Positions 56,602 through 64,000 of a stretch of 64,000 nt of DNA are shown here, piece after piece; position 1 is the first letter of the stretch; each line of letters begins with the position of its first letter. The stretch lies in NCBI RefSeq assembly GCF_003605385.1, contig NZ_QYTV02000001.1:212946-276945 (forward strand), in the 5' to 3' direction. This stretch comes from Siminovitchia acidinfaciens. GTDB lineage: Bacteria > Bacillota > Bacilli > Bacillales > Bacillaceae_C. A program made the position numbers and the translations under genes. The notes beneath the pieces were generated by a model, which was not told the DNA's origin, did no database searches, and saw only the letters and a program-made list of their open reading frames with translations.

Positions 56602-57813
56602 GTGAAAAAGAAAGCCTGGATATGGGCAGCAGGTTCTATTGTTGGGGTATTGGTGTTGGCGCTTGTGGTCACATTTGTTGTTAGGGCCCAAGCTGGAAAA
56701 GTGGCAGGAACCGAGGTTGAAGAGCCGGTGACTGTTCAAAAAGTATCGGAGCGGGAGCTGAGCGAAACCATTTTGGTGACTGGAAAAATTGTGCCGGAAG
56801 ATGAGCAAAAAGTGTTTTTGGAGCCGGACAAGGGGGAAGTGACGGAATTCAAAGTGAAGGAAAACCAGAAAGTGAAAGCCGGAGACCCTCTATTTGTCTA
56901 TGATTCTTCCAAATTACAGTCAGAATATAATAAAGCCGTCAGAGAAAGGGATCTGGTGGCAAAAAGGTCCCAAACAGAAATCAATCAGATAGCAGATATG
57001 AACAAACGGATTTCAAATGCGAAAAAAGCACCTACTTCTTCAGGAGATGGGGAAGAGAGCGAAGTGCCAGCGGGTGACGTGGACGCCCTGACAAGCGAGA
57101 AGCTTGAAATGGAAATCCAGCATGAAAGTACAAAATCGGAAATTGAATCCGCTCAGGAACAGATCAATGATTTAAATGAACAAATTAATGAAATGACTAT
57201 CACAAGCAAAATTGACGGAATCGTGGTAAAAGTGGACCGGAACGCGGTGAGTACGGAGGGCGCCGCTGCAGGCCCGGCTGTACATATTATCTCAAGCCAG
57301 CCGTTTAAGGTTATCGGATCGATGAGCGAGTTTGACACAGTGAAAATTAAGGAAAAACAAGCGGTGATCATTCGTCCGAAAGTTTATAAGGACAGAGAGT
57401 GGAAAGGCGTTATCGAATCGGTTTCCCAATTTCCGAATGAAGAGGGTGGAGAAGAGGAATTTGCCGGCGGCGGAGGCGGTGGTGGGGTCACCATGTATCC
57501 ATTCAAGGTTGCCATAACGGACGATACGTCTGAACTCCGTCAAGGCTTCCATGTTTCATTGGAAATCAAAATTGACGGAGACGGAAAGAAATTGGCCATC
57601 CCTCATGCAGCGATAAAGGAAGAGGGCGACATTAGTACAGTTTTTGTGCTGGAAGATGGAATATTAGAAAGCCGTGAAGTAAAAACAGGTGTATCTAATG
57701 ATGAATACATCGAGATTAAAAAGGGCCTGAAAAAAGATGAGCTTGTTGTGATTGCTCCCCATGAAGGCATGCACGAAGGAATGGAAGTGACCACCTTTGA
57801 TGAAGTTGAGTGA
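56602..57813 (+). CDS. Membrane fusion protein, MacA/HlyD family
   Basis: 403 aa. N-terminal membrane anchor (residues 6-28), lipoyl half-motifs (KGEVTEFKVKENQKVKAGDPLFVYDSSKL and SKIDGIVVKVDRNAV) flanking a coiled-coil hairpin (about 115-200), then beta-barrel domains interrupted by a glycine-rich stretch (about residue 290). The GTG start at 56602 follows AGGGGG. It overlaps the ABC ATPase gene by 14 nt. It is the adaptor of a tripartite-like ABC exporter. Confidence 0.87.
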   Translation: MKKKAWIWAAGSIVGVLVLALVVTFVVRAQAGKVAGTEVEEPVTVQKVSERELSETILVTGKIVPEDEQKVFLEPDKGEVTEFKVKENQKVKAGDPLFVYDSSKLQSEYNKAVRERDLVAKRSQTEINQIADMNKRISNAKKAPTSSGDGEESEVPAGDVDALTSEKLEMEIQHESTKSEIESAQEQINDLNEQINEMTITSKIDGIVVKVDRNAVSTEGAAAGPAVHIISSQPFKVIGSMSEFDTVKIKEKQAVIIRPKVYKDREWKGVIESVSQFPNEEGGEEEFAGGGGGGGVTMYPFKVAITDDTSELRQGFHVSLEIKIDGDGKKLAIPHAAIKEEGDISTVFVLEDGILESREVKTGVSNDEYIEIKKGLKKDELVVIAPHEGMHEGMEVTTFDEVE

Positions 57814-58477
57814 GATTACAAAGGTGTACGGGAATGGGTCACTCCAGGTTCCGGTCCTCCATGGCATTGATTTGTCTGTCGAAGACGGTGAATTTATCGC
57901 CATCATGGGGCCATCGGGATCAGGGAAATCCACGCTGATGAATATCATTGGTTTCCTTGATTACCCAACAGCCGGCACGTTTGAGCTGAATGGGGAAAAT
58001 ATCAGTTCAGCGAAGGAGAAGCAGCTGGCACTGCTGCGAAATAAACATATTGGATTTGTATTCCAGCAATTCTTTTTGCTGCCGAGACTGAATGCCTTGA
58101 AAAATGTGGAAGCCCCACTTATATATGCGGGTGTTCCCAAGCGGGAAAGAACGGAAAGGGCTATACAGATGCTGGAAAAAGTAGGGTTGGGTGATCGCAT
58201 GAAGCATTTGCCCAACCAGCTTTCGGGAGGACAGAAGCAAAGGGTGGCGATTGCCCGCGCTCTTGTGAACAACCCGACGCTCATTCTGGCGGACGAGCCT
58301 ACAGGTGCTCTTGATTCAAAAACAAGCGCACAAATTATGGAGTTACTTGTCCAGCTAAATCAGGAAGGGAAAACGGTCATCATCGTCACTCATGAAGAGG
58401 AAATCGCGGATTACACAGATAGGATTATCAACTTGAAGGATGGAAAGATCATAGATGACCGGAGGACAAGGCCATGA
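57800..58477 (+). CDS. ABC transporter ATP-binding protein, MacB/LolD type
   Basis: 225 aa: Walker [11 protein letters not shown]-loop [10 protein letters not shown], signature [15 protein letters not shown], Walker [14 protein letters not shown]-loop THEEE. Typical of three-gene macrolide, peptide or lipoprotein exporters. The ATG at 57800 is chosen over the TTG at 57797. It overlaps both neighbours. Confidence 0.92.
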   Translation: MKLSEITKVYGNGSLQVPVLHGIDLSVEDGEFIAIMGPSGSGKSTLMNIIGFLDYPTAGTFELNGENISSAKEKQLALLRNKHIGFVFQQFFLLPRLNALKNVEAPLIYAGVPKRERTERAIQMLEKVGLGDRMKHLPNQLSGGQKQRVAIARALVNNPTLILADEPTGALDSKTSAQIMELLVQLNQEGKTVIIVTHEEEIADYTDRIINLKDGKIIDDRRTRP

Positions 58478-59682
58478 ATATATGGGAAAGCTTCAAAGTC
58501 GCCCTGTCGTCAATATGGAACCACAAAATCCGGTCTATTTTAACGATGCTTGGAATCATCATTGGGGTAGCGGCGGTCATTGTCATCGTGGCGATTGGTC
58601 AAGGTGCAAAGAAGCAGATGACAGATGAATTATTCAGCACGGATAAAAATGTCGTGGAGCTTTATTTCGAACCGATTCAGACGGAAGATGAAATGGACAT
58701 GTTCTGGCAAGAGCCCGAATTGACCTCTGAGGATTTGGAGTTTTTAGGAAGCGTGCAGGGAGTCAAGTCTGTCCTGGCCACTAATCAAGGCTGGGGATCC
58801 CTAATGATCAACGACAAGCAGGGGGAGATGGATACAATCACTGGTGTGGACGGCGAATATTTTACCGCTCGAAACATTCAAACGGTGGAAGGTCGTCCTC
58901 TGAATGATCGGGACAACGATGGTTTGAACCGTGTGGTAATGATTGATACGGTTGCTAGAGATAAGTATTTCAAAGCCTCGGATGATGCCGTTGGGGAAAT
59001 CATTGATTTGAATGGAAACCCTTATAAAATTGTGGGGGTCTATGAATCTCCGATTCCAGAGCAATTTCGTTGGTCTGAAAATGGAGAAATGGTCATGCCG
59101 AGGTCAGTCGTTTCCATGATGTTTGGAAACAGAGAAATTGAACAGCTGGCCATCATCGCAGACGATCCGGAACGGATTTCTGAAATCGGGATGGGAGCGG
59201 CTGCTGCTCTGACAGAACACAAAAAAATGGAAGACGGCCAATACTCCATTCATGACTTTTCCGAATATGAAAAGGAAGTAGAAACGGTCATCACAATGAT
59301 GACACTGTTCATCGGAAGCATCGCAGCCATTTCTTTGCTAGTCGGCGGAATTGGGGTCATGAACATCATGCTCGTATCCGTGACAGAGCGGACGAGGGAA
59401 ATCGGTCTCCGCAAAGCCCTAGGAGCCACGAGGGGAAAAATCCTGCTTCAATTTCTTATCGAGTCCATCACTTTAACATCATTGGGCGGACTTATCGGAA
59501 TCGGCCTGGCAGCGGTTGGAGCTTTACTCGTTACAATGCTCTCTCCGATCACAGCCATCATCAGCCCAGTCGTTGTTCTGATTGGTGTCGGATTCTCGGC
59601 ATTTATTGGTATCGTTTTTGGCATACTGCCTGCCAACAAAGCATCCAAGCTGAGTCCAATAGATGCGCTGCGATATGAGTAG
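58474..59682 (+). CDS. MacB-type ABC transporter permease
   Basis: 402 aa: TM1 (about 20-42), a large extracytoplasmic MacB periplasmic-core-like domain, then three TM helices (about 275-395) with the VGGIGVMNIMLVSVTERTREIGLRKALGA motif of FtsX-like permeases. It completes the exporter with the two upstream genes. The substrate is unknown; antimicrobial peptides or antibiotics are usual. Confidence 0.92.
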   Translation: MNIWESFKVALSSIWNHKIRSILTMLGIIIGVAAVIVIVAIGQGAKKQMTDELFSTDKNVVELYFEPIQTEDEMDMFWQEPELTSEDLEFLGSVQGVKSVLATNQGWGSLMINDKQGEMDTITGVDGEYFTARNIQTVEGRPLNDRDNDGLNRVVMIDTVARDKYFKASDDAVGEIIDLNGNPYKIVGVYESPIPEQFRWSENGEMVMPRSVVSMMFGNREIEQLAIIADDPERISEIGMGAAAALTEHKKMEDGQYSIHDFSEYEKEVETVITMMTLFIGSIAAISLLVGGIGVMNIMLVSVTERTREIGLRKALGATRGKILLQFLIESITLTSLGGLIGIGLAAVGALLVTMLSPITAIISPVVVLIGVGFSAFIGIVFGILPANKASKLSPIDALRYE

Positions 59683-59691
59683 AAATAGAGA

Positions 59692-59718
59692 AGAGCCTCC
59701 GATTAAATTGGAGGCTCT
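59692..59718. terminator. Bidirectional terminator after the ABC exporter
   Basis: AGAGCCTCC pairs with GGAGGCTCT around a 9-nt loop, with T-rich flank. It overlaps the stop codon of the convergent C45 gene. Confidence 0.88.
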
Positions 59719-60775
59719 ATCTTTTAAACCAGTCGGCATTTTTATCCATATGTACAAACGGAATATCCGTGCCGACCTCACCTGAGATTTGTTTTTCATC
59801 AATATTCTTGCCGCTCAGCCAGGTTCCAAAATCAAATTCCATCGGTTCCTGATCTCCGCCAAGCGCCATCCACGTTTTCATTTCTTTTGGAAAATAGGCG
59901 GACGTATGAATCGTCCCGGCCCAACTGCTATATAAATCTGAAAAAACTCCCTTATCCGTATCGTTGAGGAGGCGGAAAGCGTTGTATGCATCGGAAGCGG
60001 GGTTTTTTTGAATTTCTTCCAGCCGGCGCTCGGAATCCGCGAGGTGATGCCGATTCTCATGTTTTAACACTTCAAAATGATTCGTGCAGACATTCGATTG
60101 CCTTACCTTGATCTCCCTTGGAGTGGCCTCCACGATGTACGTTTCGCCGCTGCGGTCATACACGATATAGCTGAACGAATGCCGGTGCGGAATTTCTTTT
60201 AACAGAGAAACGGCTTCCTGCACATTAGCGCACGTCTCTAAAACGAGCCTTCCGATCATTCCACAAATAAATCCGTCTTTAGGCTTTTTCCGATTCATAA
60301 AATTGTAGCCCATGGCCAGCCCCTTTTCATTCAGTCCATCCGAACGCCCGGTAATTCTTTGGCTCGGTCCAGCAGTCGCATAACCGCCGTCTGACGGCTG
60401 AAAAAACAAGTAACGCCCTTCGTACGTCTTCGGATGATAATCATAATTGCGGATCATATAGCCGTCACCGGTCAATATTGAGCATCCTGATTTAGGGATT
60501 TCCAACCGGTACCCGCCAAACTCCGTGAGCGCACGTTCGATAGGCCACTCCAGTGCCTCTTGGAGCCCAAGGATTTCATCCCAAATGCCGGGGGCAATGG
60601 ATACGATGGCTGCTTTTGCTTCCTTGGCATCAATGGTAAACCTGGGCCTGCGCACCTTCCATTGATTCTCCCGGTTTTTCAAGGTAAGAGAATCTTTTAG
60701 AAGCTGTCCCTGCATGTAGCCGAAATCGGAGTGGGATCCTCGGAACTGGATAATATCGGTGTAGATTTTTTTCAT
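59717..60775 (-). CDS. C45-family Ntn hydrolase (acyl-CoA:6-APA acyltransferase-like)
   Basis: 352 aa. The family core is visible as SGCSILTGDGYMIRNYDYHP, where Cys96 or a near position would be the nucleophile, and SDGLNEKGLAMGYN and SYIVYDRSGETYIVEATP. Unlike penicillin acyltransferases, no classical self-cleaving N-terminal Cys can be proved. Such proteins hydrolyse linear amides. GAAAGGAGG precedes the ATG. A solitary gene. Confidence 0.82.
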   Translation of the reverse strand: MKKIYTDIIQFRGSHSDFGYMQGQLLKDSLTLKNRENQWKVRRPRFTIDAKEAKAAIVSIAPGIWDEILGLQEALEWPIERALTEFGGYRLEIPKSGCSILTGDGYMIRNYDYHPKTYEGRYLFFQPSDGGYATAGPSQRITGRSDGLNEKGLAMGYNFMNRKKPKDGFICGMIGRLVLETCANVQEAVSLLKEIPHRHSFSYIVYDRSGETYIVEATPREIKVRQSNVCTNHFEVLKHENRHHLADSERRLEEIQKNPASDAYNAFRLLNDTDKGVFSDLYSSWAGTIHTSAYFPKEMKTWMALGGDQEPMEFDFGTWLSGKNIDEKQISGEVGTDIPFVHMDKNADWFKR

Positions 60776-60850
60776 AGCGGCCTCCTTTCTTATGGTTAAG
60801 CGTATAATAAAGTTTTATGCTTGTCGATAACGTGTTAATCGTAAATGCTT

Positions 60851-61202
60851 CGTCCAGCTCCAGCGCCTATCGACTAGCAGACTTCGCGCCTCTGGTGCTC
60901 CTGCGGCGCAGCTTATTCAAGGAAGTAAAGCTCACCTCGTCGCAAAGCGCAGGAAGCTTCTCGAAGAAGCAGCTTGCCTACGATAAGTCAACATCGGCTC
61001 CTTCGTCGCCGTGTTTCCTTTATCTCGTTGGAGGCACTATTGTCTAGTTGCAGACGGCAGGGGCTCGAGGTCGCTTCGGTCAATCCAATGAAGTCAAAGA
61101 ACGACTTCACTGGATCGCCCTCCAGCGCTTGTCGCCCCTTAACGGCCGTCTTCCACATTTCAGCTTAGTCTGTACGTCGATGAACAGGCGCTTGCGCTTT
61201 TG
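60851..61202 (+). repeat. Dispersed hairpin element, long copy with nested insertion
   Basis: Outer arms AGCGCCT (60862) and AGGCGCT (61186), then ATCGAC/GTCGAT and CAGACT/AGTCTG pair inward. A 52-nt block (60979-61030) is repeated with one mismatch at 62446-62497. A second hairpin unit (GACGGC-GGGGC with its complement, about 61051-61152) sits inside the 3' arm. The element lies upstream of the C45 gene, with no ORF that looks genuine. Confidence 0.75.
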
Positions 61203-61760
61203 TTTTTAAAGATTATTTTAGAGGAAAGACAGGGGTGATACAAATGAAGGAAGTGGAAGCTCTTAGGAATGAGAAGATTATCAAGGGATCCTAAACGTGT
61301 TTTGTTTTAACTTTATGGAAAAGGGGTAGAGATGCAAGGTAGATAAATTTCTGCTCAAATTAGGTTGGATAGCGAGTGTGGCTATCATGATACTTGGCGA
61401 AGGCGGTGCCGGTATTGATGCATTTGAAAGGAATGCATAGTTTTTTATGAGCAGAGTTTGTCTGATTAACGTATCGATACGGAAGTGTATGTCCTTTCTT
61501 AAGAATGGGTTGTACATACCAATTGGATCTGCAGCGGATCGGATATAACTCAGTAACAGTTTTTTTATACATGAGATGAAGCAAGCTTGCTGACAGTATG
61601 AATGAAAGGCCGCCATTACGGCGCTGAAATCAAACATTCAAAAAGGGGTTAGCCGGGTGCGCCTGGTTGGCCTTTTCTTGTTCTCCAGGAAATCTGGCTT
61701 CCTAATTGGTGCCCATGCTTTATTTCTGGCATTTAGTTAGATCTCGTCCGTTTTCTTAAA
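61203..61760. other. Intergenic stretch without a convincing gene
   Basis: A short reading frame at 61244 (16 codons, after an AGGGGTGAT site, beginning MKEVEALRNEK) ends early. A further 30-codon hydrophobic frame near 61347-61440 has no start codon. They may be remnants of degraded genes; I cannot name them. A weak hairpin with a T-rich end is near 61640-61680. Confidence 0.4.
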
Positions 61761-61778
61761 AAAAGGAGGTCAAATCTG

Positions 61779-62336
61779 TTGGAAATCTATACAATCGGCC
61801 ACTCCACGCATACGGAAGAGGAGTTTCTGGACATGCTGAACCATTGCGGAATTGAAATGGTGGCGGACGTTCGTGCTTTTCCCGGCAGCCACAAGTTTCC
61901 TCACTTTTCCATAGATCATATGCCGGGCTGGCTTGGCGAGAATCAGATTGAATATAAGCATTTCCGCAAGCTCGGAGGCAGACGGAAAAAATCCAAGGAG
62001 ACAGACCCGGAAATAAACGGCGGGTGGAACAACCGCTCTTTTCATAATTATGCGGATTATACGCTGACGGAGGAATTCCGGCAGGGGATTGACGATTTGA
62101 CGGAGGAAGCGTCAGTGAAAAGGGTCGCCTATTGTTGCTCGGAGAGGCATCCTGCACGTTGCCACCGGCTGCTGATCAGCAATTGGCTTTCTGCTGAGGG
62201 ATGGAAGGTAAAACATATTATTGACGGAAATAAAGGAGAAATCGATGTGGTCGACCATAAGCTTGGCAAATGGGGAGCGGAGCCGGTCATTTTGGAATCC
62301 GGCATCCCCGTCTACCCAAAAACAGATTCGACATAA
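61779..62336 (+). CDS. DUF488 family protein
   Basis: 185 aa. Family motifs: IYTIGHSTHTEEEFLDML at the N-terminus, VADVRAFPGSHKFPHFS, the YKHFRKLGGRR segment and CCSERHPARCHRLLISNWL near the C-terminus, with paired Cys and His that could bind metal. The biochemical role of DUF488 is not established. TTG start with AAAGGAGGTC about 10 nt upstream. Solitary and convergent with ilvA. Confidence 0.88.
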   Translation: MEIYTIGHSTHTEEEFLDMLNHCGIEMVADVRAFPGSHKFPHFSIDHMPGWLGENQIEYKHFRKLGGRRKKSKETDPEINGGWNNRSFHNYADYTLTEEFRQGIDDLTEEASVKRVAYCCSERHPARCHRLLISNWLSAEGWKVKHIIDGNKGEIDVVDHKLGKWGAEPVILESGIPVYPKTDST

Positions 62337-62370
62337 TTCGGGGAAGCTCGAGGAGTGACAGGCACCAAAA

Positions 62371-62393
62371 AAGACGCCCCCTCGGGGCGTCTT
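62371..62393 (-). terminator. Terminator for ilvA
   Basis: AAGACGCCCC pairs with GGGGCGTCTT around a 3-nt loop. On the minus strand it runs into six T, so it ends ilvA transcripts after they pass the repeat at 62398-62545. Confidence 0.85.
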
Positions 62394-62397
62394 CCGC

Positions 62398-62545
62398 TTG
62401 TCCAGATCCAGCGTCCAGCGACTAGCAAACTTCGCACTCCTTCACTACGATAAGTCAACATCGGCTCCTTCGTCGCCGTGTTTCCTTTATCTCATTGCGG
62501 AGTGCTCCAGTTTGTACGTCGCTAAACGGACGCTTCTTCTTTTCT
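62398..62545 (+). repeat. Dispersed hairpin element, short copy
   Basis: AGCGTCC, AGCGAC, CAAACT and GCACTCC in the 5' arm pair with GGAGTGC, AGTTTG, GTCGCT and GGACGCT in the 3' arm. The 52-nt central block matches 60979-61030. Stem bases differ from the 60851 copy but stay paired. It lies within the ilvA 3' UTR. Confidence 0.78.
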
Positions 62546-62547
62546 TA

Positions 62548-63816
62548 TCAAATCAACAAATGGAAAAGAGTGCTGTCCTTGTTCACTTCTGTATAGGAAA
62601 TGTTCCTTTGCTCCATCCGCTCAATCAGTCCAGCATAGTCCTCACGGCGTTTTAATTCGATACCGACTAAGCCTGGGCCTCTTTCTTTGTTGTTTTTCTT
62701 TGTATATTCGAATGTGATAATATCATCGTCAGGTCCAAGCACTTCGTCCAGGAATTCCCTAAGTGCACCTGCACGCTGCGGGAAATTCACGATGAAATAA
62801 TAGAGTAATCCTTCGTAGATCAATGACTTCTCCTTGATTTCCTGCATTCTGCTGATGTCGTTGTTGCCGCCGCTGATGACGCAGACAACCGTTTTTCCTT
62901 TGATTTGGTCTTTATAAAAGTCCAATGCTGCAATTGGCAGAGCACCTGCCGGCTCAGCAATGATAGCGTGCTGGTTGTAAAGGTCCAGGATGGTCGTGCA
63001 TACCTTACCCTCCGGCACAGCAACAATATCGTCGACATATTTCCGGCACAGTTCGAATGTTTTCTGTCCGACACATTGGACTGCCGCCCCGTCAACAAAT
63101 TTGTCAATGGCGGGAAGGGTAGTTACGTTATTATTTTCCAAAGCAGCTTTCATGCTCAATGCTCCGGCTGGTTCAACGCCGATCATTTTTGTGTGAGGGG
63201 ACACATTTTTAATATAAGTGCCCACTCCAGCCATCAATCCGCCGCCGCCAATACTTCCGAAGACAAAGTCGACTGGCTCATGGATATCATTCATCACTTC
63301 GACCGCGACAGTTCCCTGTCCGGCGATAATATCGTGGTCGTCAAATGGATGGATAAAAATACGATCTTCTTTTTCAGCATACTTATTTGCCTGGGCGGAG
63401 CTTTCATCGAACGTGTCGCCAGTCAATACAACCTCTACATAATCACGGCCAAACATTTTTACTTGGTTGATTTTTTGTTTAGGAGTTGTTTGCGGCATGA
63501 AAATGGTTCCTTCAATTCCCAAAGAAGCGCAGGCATACGCGACTCCCTGTGCATGGTTGCCGGCACTGGCGCATACGACGCCTTTTTCACGTGCATCATT
63601 CTCAATCGTTTTTATTTTATAATAAGCACCACGAAGCTTGAAGGAGCGAACGTGCTGCAGATCCTCTCTTTTCACATACACATTGCAATCATACTTTTCT
63701 GATAATCTTTCGTTTTTCTGCAAAGGTGTATGTGCCACTACATCTTTTAAAAACTGATACGAGATGAGAATATCTTCCAAATTTAAAGTTTTCGTCTTTT
63801 CCTCCGTTGTGTTCAT
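62548..63816 (-). CDS. ilvA: Threonine dehydratase (biosynthetic)
   Basis: 422 aa PLP enzyme that deaminates threonine to 2-ketobutyrate, the first step to isoleucine. The PLP lysine is in RSFKLRGAYYK, with SAGNHAQGVAYA and the GGGGLMAGVG phosphate loop. A single C-terminal ACT-like regulatory domain (about residues 325-422; YYFIVNFPQRAGALREFL) matches the short Bacillus form. Separate from the main ilv-leu operon but in the same pathway. GGAGGT precedes the ATG. Confidence 0.94.
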   Translation of the reverse strand: MNTTEEKTKTLNLEDILISYQFLKDVVAHTPLQKNERLSEKYDCNVYVKREDLQHVRSFKLRGAYYKIKTIENDAREKGVVCASAGNHAQGVAYACASLGIEGTIFMPQTTPKQKINQVKMFGRDYVEVVLTGDTFDESSAQANKYAEKEDRIFIHPFDDHDIIAGQGTVAVEVMNDIHEPVDFVFGSIGGGGLMAGVGTYIKNVSPHTKMIGVEPAGALSMKAALENNNVTTLPAIDKFVDGAAVQCVGQKTFELCRKYVDDIVAVPEGKVCTTILDLYNQHAIIAEPAGALPIAALDFYKDQIKGKTVVCVISGGNNDISRMQEIKEKSLIYEGLLYYFIVNFPQRAGALREFLDEVLGPDDDIITFEYTKKNNKERGPGLVGIELKRREDYAGLIERMEQRNISYTEVNKDSTLFHLLI

Positions 63817-63855
63817 GGCGTCATCTTACCTCCGCTTTCGTATAAACATTTCTAT

Positions 63856-63864
63856 ATTATAGCA
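63856..63864 (-). promoter_or_regulatory. Extended -10 promoter of ilvA
   Basis: On the minus strand TGCTATAAT is a TGn-TATAAT extended -10, about 40 nt before the ilvA start codon. The -35 region is weak. I see no T-box between it and the gene. Confidence 0.55.
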
Positions 63865-64000
63865 TGAATGTGTGAAGATTAACACAGGAGTTTTCTAAAT
63901 ATTTAGGGGGAACGGTTACATTAGAACATAGGTAAATTCCGCATGAATATGACTAATAATTTCCAGCATGCCAGGATGAAAGGTAGTGGACGCTTCACTT

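Noticed and set aside
61281-61637. 118-codon minus-strand frame after the dispersed element
   Set aside because: No ribosome site, odd composition and no family likeness. Probably non-coding or decayed sequence.

Overview
The window reads as a chromosomal segment of a low-to-moderate GC, Gram-positive endospore-former of the family Bacillaceae. The evidence is the gene content and order (ilvE-ilvD, T-box, ilvB-ilvN-ilvC-leuA-leuB-leuC-leuD; YtrA-type GntR with an ABC transporter; CtaG; CcdA/ResA-like redox genes; N-succinylamino acid racemase), purine-rich ribosome binding sites, frequent TTG/GTG starts and U-tailed terminators. The genus cannot be fixed from the sequence alone. No rRNA, tRNA, CRISPR array, prophage or insertion sequence is visible.

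Layout. 1-11449: branched-chain amino acid operon, with a candidate CodY box before ilvE, a T-box leader between ilvD and ilvB and a strong terminator after leuD. 11646-14891: a small coiled-coil protein, a TerC-family membrane protein and a TetR/MFS efflux pair with matching operators. 14900-16886: GntR/ABC cassette. 17030-20418: CtaG, an MMPL transporter and a mini heme-copper-oxidase-like membrane protein. 20609-24741: thiol-redox cluster (ccdA, OmpR-type two-component system, osmC, membrane protein, TlpA/ResA-like thioredoxin) with two promoters of identical architecture. 24787-26852: a second two-component system.

27038-53479 is the most interesting part: a sigma-54-dependent catabolic island for imidazole compounds. 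It holds two paralogous PAS-AAA+-Fis activators, four sigma-54 (-24/-12) promoters, two classes of palindromic upstream activator site, and CcpA-like cre matches between activator site and promoter. Module 1 has divergent HutU, HutI, an M20 hydrolase, a YuiF-type permease and HutH, plus a second operon of a HisC-like aminotransferase, a sodium:solute symporter and two different 2-hydroxyacid dehydrogenases. Module 2 has an HpaB-type flavin monooxygenase, an HpaC-type reductase, a stand-alone FMN adenylyltransferase, second copies of the M20 hydrolase and HutI, and a second symporter. The simplest reading is that module 1 funnels histidine or a modified histidine (and its 2-keto and 2-hydroxy acids) through a Hut-like route. 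Module 2 would make an imidazolone by ring hydroxylation, as for imidazoleacetate, then use HutI2 and M20-2 to open and deformiminate it, so no second HutU is needed. Substrate-pocket positions in HutH, HutU and HutI differ from the textbook enzymes, so the real substrate may not be plain histidine.

The island is embedded in, and appears to split, a D-amino acid salvage locus: acyl-CoA synthetase and GNAT at 42324-44778 on one side, N-succinylamino acid racemase and M20 desuccinylase at 53516-55796 on the other. 56602-59682 is a MacAB-like efflux system, followed by a C45-type Ntn hydrolase, a DUF488 protein and ilvA. Three copies of a dispersed, hairpin-forming intergenic element occur at 11190, 60851 and 62398. 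The last two show compensatory base changes in their stems.
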